Shown piece after piece: positions 11,498 through 21,029 of a DNA stretch of 64,000 nt. Under the pieces are notes generated by a model. It ran no database searches and was not told where the DNA came from. It was given only the letters and a program-made list of their open reading frames with translations. This stretch comes from Nevskia sp. Its GTDB lineage: Bacteria; Pseudomonadota; Gammaproteobacteria; Nevskiales; Nevskiaceae. The translations under genes were made by a program, and so were the position numbers. The DNA lies in contig JADGHB010000010.1 in NCBI GenBank assembly GCA_019689635.1, positions 1 through 64,000 on the forward strand, given 5' to 3'. How positions within the stretch are numbered: position 1 is the first letter of the stretch; each line of letters opens with the position of its first letter.

Positions 11498-11528
11498 CGC
11501 CCGCAGTGAAAGCTGCGGGCGTTTTTTT
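11498..11528 (+). terminator. Intrinsic terminator after the PsiF gene
   Basis: CGCCCGCAG and CTGCGGGCG form a nine-base stem with a six-base loop, followed by seven Ts. Confidence 0.92.
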
Positions 11529-11547
11529 GCGCCATCCCGGACCGTTC

Positions 11548-11563
11548 TGGCACGCTTAATGCT
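11548..11563 (+). promoter_or_regulatory. Sigma-54-type promoter for glnA
   Basis: CTGGCACGCTTAATGCT has the invariant GG and GC dinucleotides exactly ten bases apart, fitting the TGGCAC-N5-TTGC consensus with one or two mismatches in the -12 box. Transcription would start near 11574, about 43 bases before the glnA ATG. The NtrC activator gene lies three genes downstream, which fits nitrogen control. Confidence 0.75.
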
Positions 11564-11616
11564 TCAATCCGGTGCACGCGGCTTCCCGTCTCAACCACCC
11601 CTGCAGGAGAGCACCC

Positions 11617-13029
11617 ATGTCGGGTAAGGATGTTTTGAATCTGATCAAAGAAAAAAGCGCGAAGTTCGTCGACTTCCGCTTCTGCGACACGCGCGGCAAG
11701 GAACAGCATGTCACGGTTCCCGCGCACACGGTGGACGAAACCTTGTTCACCGAAGGCAAGATGTTCGACGGCTCTTCGATCGCCGGCTGGAAGGGGATCA
11801 ACGAGTCCGACATGATCCTGATGCCCGATCCGGATTCGGCGGTCCTCGATCCGTTCTTCGAGGAGCCCACCGTGATCTTGCGCTGCGACGTCATCGAGCC
11901 GACCACCATGCAGGGGTACAGCCGCGACCCGCGCTCGCTGGCGCGCCGCGCGGAAGCCTATCTCAAATCCACCGGCATCGCCGATGCGGCCTATTTCGGC
12001 CCCGAGCTGGAGTTCTTCATCTTCGACGGCGTGCGCTGGGACTCCGGCATGTGGGGCAGCTACGTCCACATCGAATCGGAAGAGGCACCCTGGAGCACGG
12101 GCAAAAAGGAATTCGACGGCAACCCCAACCTGGGCCATCGCCCTCCGGTCAAGGGCGGTTATTTCCCGGTGCCCCCCGTGGACAGCCAGCAGGACATCCG
12201 CAACGCCATGTGCGTGACCCTCGAGCAGATGGGCGTGCCGGTCGAAGTGCATCACCATGAAGTGGCCGCGCCGGGTCAGGGCGAGATCGGCTGCAAGTTC
12301 AATACCCTGTTGCGCAAGGCCGACGAGTTGCTGATCTACAAGTACGTGCTGCAGAACGTCGCGCACCAGTACGGCAAGACCGTCACCTTCATGCCCAAAC
12401 CGGTGGTCGGCGACAACGGCACGGGCATGCACTGCCATCAGTCCCTGGCCAAGGGCGGCAAGAACCTGTTCACCGGCGACGGCTACGGCGGTCTCTCCGA
12501 GCTGGCGCTGTACTACATCGGCGGCATTCTCAAGCACGCCAAGGCGATCAACGCCTTCACCAATTCCACCACCAACTCCTACAAGCGCCTGGTGCCGGGC
12601 TTCGAGGCCCCGGTGATGCTGGCGTATTCGGCACGCAACCGCTCCGCCTCGATCCGCGTGCCCTGGACCAGTCCCAAGGCGCGGCGCATCGAGGTGCGCT
12701 TCCCGGACGGCATGTCCAACCCCTACCTCGCCTTCGCCGCCATGATGATGGCCGGTCTGGACGGAATCCAGAACAAGATCCATCCCGGCGAGCCGATCGA
12801 CAAAGACCTCTACCACTTGCCGCCGGAGGAGGACAAGAAGGTGCCGCGCGTGTGCCACTCGCTCGACATGGCGCTGGAGCACCTGGACAAGGACCGCGAG
12901 TTCCTCAAGAAAGGCGGCGTGTTCACCGACGATCTGATCGACGCCTACATCGAACTCAAGATGCAGGAAGTCACGCGTTTTCGCATGACCACGCATCCGG
13001 TGGAGTTCGACATGTACTATTCGCTGTGA
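11617..13029 (+). CDS. glnA: Glutamine synthetase, type I
   Basis: 470 residues; joins ammonia to glutamate using ATP and works as a cytoplasmic dodecamer. Visible motifs are [11 protein letters not shown] (about 48-58), the PELEFFIFD metal site, [15 protein letters not shown] for ATP and glutamate, and NRSASIRVP. The tyrosine in DLYHLPPEE near residue 398 is the expected adenylylation site, so activity is probably controlled by GlnE. ATG 11617 is preceded by CAGGAGAG. A sigma-54-type promoter lies upstream and a terminator follows; DUF4124, ntrB and ntrC genes come next. Confidence 0.97.
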   Translation: MSGKDVLNLIKEKSAKFVDFRFCDTRGKEQHVTVPAHTVDETLFTEGKMFDGSSIAGWKGINESDMILMPDPDSAVLDPFFEEPTVILRCDVIEPTTMQGYSRDPRSLARRAEAYLKSTGIADAAYFGPELEFFIFDGVRWDSGMWGSYVHIESEEAPWSTGKKEFDGNPNLGHRPPVKGGYFPVPPVDSQQDIRNAMCVTLEQMGVPVEVHHHEVAAPGQGEIGCKFNTLLRKADELLIYKYVLQNVAHQYGKTVTFMPKPVVGDNGTGMHCHQSLAKGGKNLFTGDGYGGLSELALYYIGGILKHAKAINAFTNSTTNSYKRLVPGFEAPVMLAYSARNRSASIRVPWTSPKARRIEVRFPDGMSNPYLAFAAMMMAGLDGIQNKIHPGEPIDKDLYHLPPEEDKKVPRVCHSLDMALEHLDKDREFLKKGGVFTDDLIDAYIELKMQEVTRFRMTTHPVEFDMYYSL

Positions 13030-13068
13030 ACGCCGCTCGCGGCGCGCCACGGCCTTGCGCGCTGCCCC

Positions 13069-13095
13069 AAGCCCCCGCTCTGCGGGGGCTTTTTG
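13069..13095 (+). terminator. Intrinsic terminator after glnA
   Basis: AAGCCCCCGC and GCGGGGGCTTTTT form an eight- to ten-base stem with a three-base loop and a T run. It would let glnA be expressed well above the downstream ntrBC genes. Confidence 0.92.
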
Positions 13096-13156
13096 TTGCG
13101 CGCGTGCGGCGCCGGCCGTATTTACACGCGGCGAGGCGACGCGCTATGTTCCCCTC

Positions 13157-13672
13157 ATGCGCCCATTGGCCTGCCTGTTCCTGCTCGGACTCGGTTTCGC
13201 CGCGGCCGCCGCCGATGTTTATCGCTGGGTGGACAAGGACGGCGTGGTGCATTATTCCGACAAGCCGCCGACGCCCGACGCCCAGCCGGCACAGTTGCCT
13301 CCGTTGCAGACCTACAAGGCCGGGGCTCCACCCGAGTTCAGCGCAACTGCCGGGGCCAGCGCCCCGCCCGCGCCGGCACCGACGGTGAAGATCACCGCCC
13401 CGCCGCCGGAGGCGACCATCCGCGACGCCGAAGGCAGGCTCGATGTCGCGGTGGCCGCGCAGCTGGAAGCCGGCGAAGGAATCGTCTATTACCTCGACGG
13501 CACACCGGTCAATCCGCAGCCGACGCCCTCGACGACTTTCGTTTACACCGGCATCGAACGCGGCGAGCACCAGGTCGCCGCCGCCCTGGTCGGCGCCGAC
13601 GGCCGCGTGCTGGCACGCTCGGCCCCGGTGACGATCTACATGAAGCCGCCGATGGTCCCGCGCCACCATTGA
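13157..13672 (+). CDS. DUF4124-domain exported protein
   Basis: A 171-residue protein with a signal peptide (residues 1-19) followed at once by the DUF4124 signature DVYRWVDKDGVVHYSDKPP. A proline/alanine linker follows, then an Ig-like C-terminal part (VYYLDGTPVNPQ, YTGIERGEHQVAAAL). It is probably periplasmic and its function is unknown. A DUF4124 gene between glnA and glnL is a recurring gammaproteobacterial arrangement. ATG 13157 opens with the signal peptide and was chosen over the track's upstream start. Confidence 0.85.
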   Translation: MRPLACLFLLGLGFAAAAADVYRWVDKDGVVHYSDKPPTPDAQPAQLPPLQTYKAGAPPEFSATAGASAPPAPAPTVKITAPPPEATIRDAEGRLDVAVAAQLEAGEGIVYYLDGTPVNPQPTPSTTFVYTGIERGEHQVAAALVGADGRVLARSAPVTIYMKPPMVPRHH

Positions 13673-13720
13673 GTGGCTGACGCGCGCCGCCAATGGCGTG
13701 CATCTTGCAAGCCGCTGAGC

Positions 13721-14800
13721 ATGAAGATCTCCGTGCGTGCACGGCCCCAACCCGCGGCGATTCTCGACAGTTTGACCACGGCGGTGATCGCGCTGGACCC
13801 TGCCTTGCGTGTGAGCTATCTCAACTCCGCTTGCGAAATCTTGCTCGGCTTAAGCCGCCACCACGCCATCGGCCTGCCGCTGACCCAAGGCGTTCCCCAC
13901 CTGGCCGAGCACGAAGCCCGGCTGCGCCAGGCGGCGGACAGCGGCACCGGTTTCATCGAGCGCGAACTCAAACTGCGCCGCAACGGCGAGGAGCTGCTGA
14001 CCGTGGACTGCACGGTGACGCCCTTGGGCACCCCGTCCGGCCTGCTGCTGGAAATCCTCCCGCTGGACCAGTACCTGCGCATCTCGCGCGACGAGCTGCT
14101 GGCGCGGCAACACGAAGCCAGCCGCGAGCTGATCCGCGGCCTGGCCCACGAGGTCAAGAATCCGCTGGGCGGCATCCGCGGTGCCGCGCAGCTCCTGGAA
14201 CGCGAGTATCCCGATTCCGCGCATCGCGAATACACCCAGGTCATCATCCGCGAGGCCGACCGTCTGCAGAACCTGGTGGACCGCATGCTCGGCCCCAACC
14301 GCCTGCCGCAGCGGGCGCCGGTCAACGTCCACGAAGTGGTCGAGCACGTGCGCAACCTGCTGGAAGCCGAAGCCGCCGGCCGCGGCGTCGCCGTGCGCCG
14401 CGATTACGACCCCAGCATCCCGGACCTGCTTGCCGACCGCGAGCAGTTGATCCAGGCCACGCTCAACCTCGCGCGCAACGCGCTGCAGGCGCTCGCCGCC
14501 GGCAGCCACGGGGACGCCTGCATCCTGCTGCGCACGCGCATGCGCCGTCAGCTCACCCTGCGCGGCCGCCGCCACCGTCTGGCGGTGCAAATCGACGTGG
14601 AAGACAACGGCCCCGGCATTCCACCGGCCTTGATGGAGAAGATTTTCTACCCCATGGTGACCACGCGCGCCGAGGGCGGCGGCCTTGGCCTGCCGATCGC
14701 CCAGCACCTGATTCACGCCCACGGCGGCCAGATCGAGTGCAGCTCGCAACCCGGGCGCACCGTCTTTTCCGTCTTTCTGCCCCTCCATCCGCCGGAGTGA
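13721..14800 (+). CDS. glnL: Nitrogen regulation sensor histidine kinase NtrB
   Basis: A 359-residue cytoplasmic kinase with no transmembrane segment. An N-terminal PAS-like domain (about 10-115) precedes the phosphoacceptor box LIRGLAHEVKNPLGGIRGA near residue 140, the N box (LNLARNALQA), G1 (VEDNGPGIPP) and G2 (GGGLGLPIAQ). It would phosphorylate the downstream NtrC when nitrogen is short, under PII control. ATG 13721 (MKISVRAR) has a weak ribosome binding site; a GTG at 13673 is possible but gives an unlikely extension. Confidence 0.94.
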   Translation: MKISVRARPQPAAILDSLTTAVIALDPALRVSYLNSACEILLGLSRHHAIGLPLTQGVPHLAEHEARLRQAADSGTGFIERELKLRRNGEELLTVDCTVTPLGTPSGLLLEILPLDQYLRISRDELLARQHEASRELIRGLAHEVKNPLGGIRGAAQLLEREYPDSAHREYTQVIIREADRLQNLVDRMLGPNRLPQRAPVNVHEVVEHVRNLLEAEAAGRGVAVRRDYDPSIPDLLADREQLIQATLNLARNALQALAAGSHGDACILLRTRMRRQLTLRGRRHRLAVQIDVEDNGPGIPPALMEKIFYPMVTTRAEGGGLGLPIAQHLIHAHGGQIECSSQPGRTVFSVFLPLHPPE

Positions 14801-14810
14801 ACCGCCGCCG

Positions 14811-16259
<1,449 letters not shown>

Positions 16260-16343
16260 TTGGCGACCGCGCAGGCCGGGAGCGAAACGCCCCGCGCGCC
16301 CGACCCGTGGCGGCGGGAAACGGTTTCATTCCTGTGCCTGGCT

Positions 16344-17168
16344 TCAAGCCGCGGGCAGCATGGCTGGCAGGGGATATTTCGCCCGCAGCCAGCGCCACTG
16401 AAAACTCAGCCGCGCGGCGCGGGCCAGTTCGTGCAGGTACCAGGCGTTGACCGAACCGCCGACCAGGGCGCCGACGCCGGGCAGATTCTCGCCGGCCTTG
16501 CGCCAGCCCAGCTTGCGCGCGAGCTGCGCGCCGAGGCGGGAGAGGCTCACCGCCGCCGCGTCCTTGGCCAGTTCGCGCTCCGCCACGCGCTCGATGCCGC
16601 TGCGCCAGGCGGTTTCCGACGGCGCGTCTTCCGCATCGATCGCGGCCAGCGCCGCCTGTTTTTCCTCCATCGAATTGGCCGAGGCCAGCGCGAACACCGC
16701 CACGGCCAGCCGCCGGTGATCGGGTCCGAGGTCCTCGCCGTAACACAGGCCGGTGCGCAGGATGGTCCGGAACGAAAACGCCAGCAGCGTAGGCACGTCG
16801 GCGACCAGGCCCAAGGTTCCGGCGAAACCGAACAGCGCGCCGCTGCCGGCGCACAACAGCGCGGCGCGGCGTCCCACCTGGATCGCCAGCCGGTCGCACG
16901 CCTCAAGCGGCCCGGCGCGCAGCGCGGCGAGATCGTCCACGCCGGCGCGGCGCAGGATGGAGCGTCGATCGACCAGTCGCGCGCCGGCGGCGAGCGTCGT
17001 CTCCAGCGCGAGCTCCAGAGCCGCCGCCGGGACCAGCTTCTCCACGGTCGTCACCGCGGGCTGAGCGAGTCGGCCGAAGCTGCGCGTAGCGAAGCCCGGC
17101 GGGCGTTCGCGCCAGCGGCGGATTTCCTCGAGTCGGGCGCGCTCGTAGTCTTCGAGCCGTTGTTCCAT
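16344..17168 (-). CDS. EcsC-family protein
   Basis: 274 residues. The C-terminal half carries the EcsC-family pattern of glycine/alanine-rich hydrophobic segments (AGTLGLVADVPTLLAFSFR, GVGALVGGSVNAWYLHELAR), with an arginine-rich amphipathic N-terminus. The family is named after the Bacillus Ecs locus and has no assigned biochemical activity; membrane association is likely from the hydrophobic stretches. ATG 17168 (MEQRLEDYERARLEEI) is the sensible start; the track ORF extends across the divergent promoter region. It is convergent with glnG, about 85 bases away. Confidence 0.75.
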   Translation of the reverse strand: MEQRLEDYERARLEEIRRWRERPPGFATRSFGRLAQPAVTTVEKLVPAAALELALETTLAAGARLVDRRSILRRAGVDDLAALRAGPLEACDRLAIQVGRRAALLCAGSGALFGFAGTLGLVADVPTLLAFSFRTILRTGLCYGEDLGPDHRRLAVAVFALASANSMEEKQAALAAIDAEDAPSETAWRSGIERVAERELAKDAAAVSLSRLGAQLARKLGWRKAGENLPGVGALVGGSVNAWYLHELARAARLSFQWRWLRAKYPLPAMLPAA

Positions 17169-17209
17169 GGAGCGGGTGTTCGGACTGCTCAAGGACGCAT
17201 AATAGCCGC

Positions 17210-18031
17210 ATGTGCCTGATCGCCGTCGGCTGGAAAGCCCATCCGCAGCTCGCGCTGGCCATCGCCGCCAACCGCGACGAGTACCACGCGCGGCCAAGCG
17301 CGCCCGCAGCCCCGTGGACCGAGGCGCCGCACATCGTCGGCGGCCGCGATCTCAGGGAGGGCGGCGGCTGGCTGGCGCTCGATGCCGCGCGCGGCCGGCT
17401 CGCCGCCGTGACCAATTTCCGCACGGCGCATCCGCCGCAGGCCGCGCGCTCGCGCGGGCATCTGGTGCGCGACTTCCTGCTCGCGGATGCCGGCGCGGCG
17501 GATTACGCCGAGCGCCTGAGCGCTCAGGCGGACGCCTATCGGCCATTCAACCTGCTGCTGTGGGATGGCCGCGAGCTGGTGCGCCTCACCAACCGTCCGG
17601 TAGCCACCTGGACCCGCCTCGTGCCGGGCCTGCACGCCGTGGCCAACGGTCCTTTCGACCGCGACGAGGCCAAGTCGCGGCGCGTGACCGGCGCCTTGCG
17701 CGACTGGCTGCTGCACTACGACGCGCGACGCGAAGCGGAGATCGACCCGCTGCTGGCAGCGCTGGCCGACGAGCGCCCGGCCGCGGACGGCGAGTTGCCC
17801 GCCGACGGCATGGGCGCGGAACTGGAGCGCTTCCTGTCGCCGCCTTTCATCCGCGACGCGCGCTACGGCACGCGCGCCAGCTCCGTCGTGCTGGTCGAAA
17901 CCTCCGGCCGCGCGCTGTTCTTCGAGCGCCGCTTCGGTCCCGACGGGGTGGCCGCGGGAGACACGCGCCTGATCCTGCACCTGCCGTGCGCCGCGCCGGC
18001 CGCTTCCCTTGCGCCTGGAGTTCCCGCATGA
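17210..18031 (+). CDS. NRDE/TANGO2-family protein
   Basis: 273 residues beginning MCLIAVGWKAHPQ, with the family-defining ANRDE box at about residues 23-27 and a conserved GGRDLREGGGWLA segment. An N-terminal cysteine at position 2 is typical and may become the first residue, as in N-terminal nucleophile hydrolases; that is inference. TANGO2 relatives have been linked to haem trafficking and metabolism, but the bacterial role is open. The stop overlaps the folB start by four bases. Confidence 0.88.
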   Translation: MCLIAVGWKAHPQLALAIAANRDEYHARPSAPAAPWTEAPHIVGGRDLREGGGWLALDAARGRLAAVTNFRTAHPPQAARSRGHLVRDFLLADAGAADYAERLSAQADAYRPFNLLLWDGRELVRLTNRPVATWTRLVPGLHAVANGPFDRDEAKSRRVTGALRDWLLHYDARREAEIDPLLAALADERPAADGELPADGMGAELERFLSPPFIRDARYGTRASSVVLVETSGRALFFERRFGPDGVAAGDTRLILHLPCAAPAASLAPGVPA

Positions 18032-18414
18032 ACGGCCCGCCGCCCGATCGCGATTATCTCTGCGCGCGGCTCGAACGCCTGGAAGTGGAGGTGGCGGTCG
18101 GCCTGCATCCCTGGGAGCGGCATCCGGAACGGCCGACGCGGCTGTGGGTCGATGTCGCGCTCTACGCCGACGATCCGTCGCCGGCGCAGGAACGCGAGAT
18201 CATCGACTACGACCGCGTGCGCGATTACGTGCGCCGCTGGGAGAACCGCCCGCACACACCGCTGCTGGAAACGCTGGCCGAGGCGCTGGTCGCGTTCTGC
18301 TTCGAGGACGCGCGCGTGGACGCGGTGCGCGTGCGGCTCACCAAGCCCGACATCTTCAACGAGGCCGAGGGCGCCGGCATCGAGCTGTTCCGGCGCCGTC
18401 GGAGAACGGGCTAG
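18028..18414 (+). CDS. folB: Dihydroneopterin aldolase
   Basis: A 128-residue enzyme of folate synthesis that cleaves dihydroneopterin to 6-hydroxymethyl-dihydropterin. Family features are LEVEVAVGLHPWERHPERPTR near the start, IDYDRVRDYVRRW, LLETLAEALVAFCF with the catalytic-region glutamate, and VRLTKPDIFNEAEG, where the usual lysine is kept. It overlaps the preceding gene by four bases. The TAG stop lies inside the CTAG flank of the repeat element that follows. A pteridine-reductase-like gene stands on the other side of that element, convergent. Confidence 0.9.
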   Translation: MNGPPPDRDYLCARLERLEVEVAVGLHPWERHPERPTRLWVDVALYADDPSPAQEREIIDYDRVRDYVRRWENRPHTPLLETLAEALVAFCFEDARVDAVRVRLTKPDIFNEAEGAGIELFRRRRRTG

Positions 18415-18665
18415 CCCGCATCCGTCATGAGGGGATCGAGCGCTGGCCGTCTTCGAGGAGGTCGCCGGCGCCGGGCTGGAACGAAACCGATGGTGGTTCC
18501 ATCGGTTGAGTGAAGCCCAAGCCGGCGGCCCCGCAGACAGGCCAGAGCCGATCAGCCCGAAAATCCGGGGAAACAGGTTGTTCCAGGGTGAACCCGCCAG
18601 GCAGTGCAGAGTTCATCAAGCTCGGCATCGGATTTTCGGGCGACCTCGTGACGGATGCGGGCTAG
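18411..18665. repeat. MITE-like element with terminal inverted repeats and CTAG flanks
   Basis: A 247-base segment is bounded by CCCGCATCCGTCATGAGG (18415-18432) and CCTCGTGACGGATGCGGG (18644-18661), inverted copies with one mismatch. CTAG sits on both sides (18411-18414 and 18662-18665). A second inverted pair lies inside, CCCGAAAATCCG (18556-18567) and CGGATTTTCGGG (18629-18640), plus a small central hairpin near ACCGATGG. No credible gene is encoded. The design matches a non-autonomous miniature transposable element with a four-base CTAG target duplication, as some IS5-group elements make. Both flanking genes end in the TAG of the flanking CTAG. Confidence 0.7.
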
Positions 18666-19414
18666 AGCAAGCCCTCCCCGCCGTCCACGGTCAGTACTGA
18701 GCCGGTGACGAAAGCGGCGGCGGGGCTGAGCAGATAGAGCACCGCGCCGGCCACGCTGTCCTCCCCGCCGAGCGCGCCCAGCGGCAAGCGCGACAGGGTT
18801 TGCCGCCGCTCCGCGGCGGACAGGCTGTCGTCGGACGGCCACAGGATGGCGCTCGGCGCCACCGCGTTCACGCGCACCTCCGGCGCCAGCTCCAGCGCCA
18901 GCACGCGGGTCATGGCCTCCAGCCCCGCCTTGGCGGCGCAGTAGGGGGCGCGCGCCTTGAGCGGCTTGCGCGCGTACAGATCGCTGAGGTTGACGATCGC
19001 GCCGCGCGTTTTGCGCAGCGCTTCCGCGCAGGCCTGGGCCAGGAACAGCGGCGCCTTGAGATTGGTTCCGACCAGCTCGTCGAAGGCGCTCTCGCTCAGC
19101 GTGTGCAGCGGCGTGGCGTAATAGCTCGAGGCGTTGTTGATCAGCGCGTCGAGCCGGCCCCAGCGCGCGAGCGCCTGCTCGGCCAGGCGCTGCAGCTGGT
19201 CCAGCGACAAGAGATTCGCCCGCAGCGCGCAGGCGGAATCCGCGCGCGCGCGGTTGAGTTCGGCAACCAGGGCGCGCGCGTCCGCCCCGGAGGCGCGGTA
19301 GTGCACGATCACGTTCATGCCCGCGGCATGCAGCGCGCGCGCCAGGCCCGCGCCGATGCGCCGCGCGCCGCCGGTGATCAGGGCCACGGCCGGCGGCCGT
19401 TCGCGCGTTTCCAT
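18662..19414 (-). CDS. Pteridine-reductase-like short-chain dehydrogenase
   Basis: A 250-residue SDR. The nucleotide-binding loop TGGARRIG carries the arginine typical of NADPH-dependent pteridine reductases. NNASSYY follows near residue 90, and the catalytic YCAAKAG sits near residue 158 after NLSDLYARKPLK. The ending FVTGSVLTVDGGEGL is standard for the fold. Reduction of dihydropteridine or dihydrofolate (a FolM-type role) fits the convergent folB neighbour but is inference. Start ATG 19414 has GGAG at good spacing. The stop TAG is contributed by the repeat element boundary. Confidence 0.82.
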   Translation of the reverse strand: METRERPPAVALITGGARRIGAGLARALHAAGMNVIVHYRASGADARALVAELNRARADSACALRANLLSLDQLQRLAEQALARWGRLDALINNASSYYATPLHTLSESAFDELVGTNLKAPLFLAQACAEALRKTRGAIVNLSDLYARKPLKARAPYCAAKAGLEAMTRVLALELAPEVRVNAVAPSAILWPSDDSLSAAERRQTLSRLPLGALGGEDSVAGAVLYLLSPAAAFVTGSVLTVDGGEGLL

Positions 19415-19460
19415 GCGTTCTCCTTTATGCTGCGCGTCTTTGCCCTATACGGATAGCGCC

Positions 19461-20249
19461 GTGAACGATAGTCTGCAAGCGCTGCTTCTGGGCGTGATCG
19501 AAGGCGTCACCGAGTTCCTGCCGATCTCCTCCACCGGTCACCTGCTGATCGCCGAACACTGGCTGGGCGCGCGCTCCGATTTCTTCAACGTAGTGATCCA
19601 GTCGGCGGCTTTCCTCGCCGTGCTGTGGATCTACCGGCAACGGCTCTGGACGCTGCTGCGCGGCTGGCGCGAGCCGGACTGCTTCGACTATCTGGCCAAA
19701 CTCGCCGCCGCCTTCTGCGTCACCGCCGCGGGCGGCCTGCTGGCCAAGCACCTCGGCTTCAAGCTGCCGGAACGGCTTGCGCCGGTGGCCTGGGCCCTGC
19801 TGCTGGGCGGCCTGTTCATCTTCGGCGCCGAGTGGCGCGCCGGGCACGCGCGGCAAGCGCGCAGCGAGATCTCCTGGGGCGTGGCGCTGTTCGTCGGTGC
19901 GGCGCAGATCCTCGCCGCGGTGTTTCCCGGCACCAGCCGCTCGCTGTGCACGATCTTCGCGGCCATGCTCGCCGGCGTGTCCTCGCGGCCGGCGGCGACC
20001 GAGTTCTCCTTCCTGCTCGGCATCCCCACCATGTTCGCGGCCAGCGGCCTGGAGCTGTACGAGGTGCTGCGCAGCCAGGGCACCGGCGGGGAGGACTGGA
20101 GCGCGACCGCGATCGCCTTCGCGGCCGCCGGCGTGAGCGCCTACCTCGCCGTGCGCTGGCTGCTCGGCTTCATCCGCACCCACCGCTTCATCGTGTTCGG
20201 CGCCTACCGCGTGGCGCTCGGCGCCGCGCTGCTGCTGTTCTTCTCCTGA
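19461..20249 (+). CDS. uppP: Undecaprenyl-diphosphate phosphatase
   Basis: A 262-residue integral membrane enzyme that recycles the undecaprenyl carrier for peptidoglycan and lipopolysaccharide and gives bacitracin tolerance. The two active-site motifs are EGVTEFLPISSTGHL at the N-terminus and PGTSRS near residue 155; about seven or eight hydrophobic helices are visible. The start is GTG 19461 (VNDSLQALLLG); the track ORF extends into the divergent upstream region. Its stop lies right beside that of the convergent LysE-family gene. Confidence 0.95.
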   Translation: MNDSLQALLLGVIEGVTEFLPISSTGHLLIAEHWLGARSDFFNVVIQSAAFLAVLWIYRQRLWTLLRGWREPDCFDYLAKLAAAFCVTAAGGLLAKHLGFKLPERLAPVAWALLLGGLFIFGAEWRAGHARQARSEISWGVALFVGAAQILAAVFPGTSRSLCTIFAAMLAGVSSRPAATEFSFLLGIPTMFAASGLELYEVLRSQGTGGEDWSATAIAFAAAGVSAYLAVRWLLGFIRTHRFIVFGAYRVALGAALLLFFS

Positions 20250-20250
20250 A

Positions 20251-20862
20251 TCACGCCGCGGCGGTGACCAGGCCGGCGGTCATCAACAGGCCGCCGGCGG
20301 CGCGCTGCAGGCCGCGCCGCCATCCCGGGCGCAGCCTGCGCGCGCCGAATCGCGCGGCGATCTCGCCGTAGACGAGCAGCGCGCCGAACTGCACCGCCAG
20401 CGTGGTGGCACAGAGCACGGCGAGCTGGGGCATCAAGGCGCGAGCCGCGTCGAGGAACCGCGGCACCAAGGCCGTGTAGAGCACGAAGGTCTTGGGATTG
20501 GCCATTTGCACGCCGATGCCGGTGACGAACCGACGCCAGGCGGTGCGCCCTGGAGCCCGGTTCGGCTCCGGGCGGCCCGGTGCGCCGCGGTAAATCGACA
20601 AGCCCAGCGCCACCAGATATGCCGCGCCGAGCAGGCGTAATAGCAACGAGGCGCCGGCCGTGGCCAGCAGCCAATGCCCAAGGCCGCCGGCGAGCAGGGC
20701 GACATAGAGCGCGTTGCCGCCGACGATGCCGAGATTGGCGGCGAACGCGGCCCCGCGGCCGTCGCGCAGCCCGGCCGCCAGGACGTAGAGCATCGCCGGC
20801 CCCGGCGCGAAGCACAGCGCGGCGTCGAACGCGAAAAACCAGCCCCAGGTTTGCGGGTGCAC
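20251..20862 (-). CDS. LysE/RhtB-family amino acid exporter
   Basis: A 203-residue membrane protein with about six hydrophobic helices. The family signature follows the first helix (FAPGPAMLYVLAAGLRDGR), with GNALYVALLAGG and a later ANPKTFVLYTALVPRF segment. Substrates in the family are amino acids or similar small molecules; none can be assigned here. I place the start at GTG 20862, five bases after the 53-residue ORF, as the end of a slt-cca-small ORF-exporter string. The start codon is uncertain because no clear ribosome binding site is visible. Confidence 0.82.
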   Translation of the reverse strand: MHPQTWGWFFAFDAALCFAPGPAMLYVLAAGLRDGRGAAFAANLGIVGGNALYVALLAGGLGHWLLATAGASLLLRLLGAAYLVALGLSIYRGAPGRPEPNRAPGRTAWRRFVTGIGVQMANPKTFVLYTALVPRFLDAARALMPQLAVLCATTLAVQFGALLVYGEIAARFGARRLRPGWRRGLQRAAGGLLMTAGLVTAAA

Positions 20863-20867
20863 GGGTT

Positions 20868-21029
20868 TCAGCCCAGCCCGTCGTCGTACAAGCGCCGGCC
20901 GTGGTACAGCCCCGCGTCGGCGCCGAGCGCCGACAGGAGCACCGCCGCCCACCATCCGGCCAACGCGCCCAGCCGCCAACCGAGCGCGCCCAACAGTGGC
21001 GCGCCGAGTCCGCCGAAGATCGTCCTCAT
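20868..21029 (-). CDS. Small hydrophobic protein, translationally coupled to cca
   Basis: A 53-residue protein, [17 protein letters not shown] at the start and [11 protein letters not shown] at the end, with one or two hydrophobic stretches. It is the tail of a longer track ORF read in another frame to cca. Its ATG overlaps the cca stop (ATGA), and the exporter gene follows after five bases, so the coupling argues for real translation. I recognise no family; it could be a small membrane protein. It is below the size most gene finders keep. Confidence 0.55.
   Translation of the reverse strand: MRTIFGGLGAPLLGALGWRLGALAGWWAAVLLSALGADAGLYHGRRLYDDGLG

Noticed and set aside
18425-18700. Two short ORFs inside the MITE-like element
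   Set aside because: They overlap the inverted repeats, lack ribosome binding sites and resemble no protein family.
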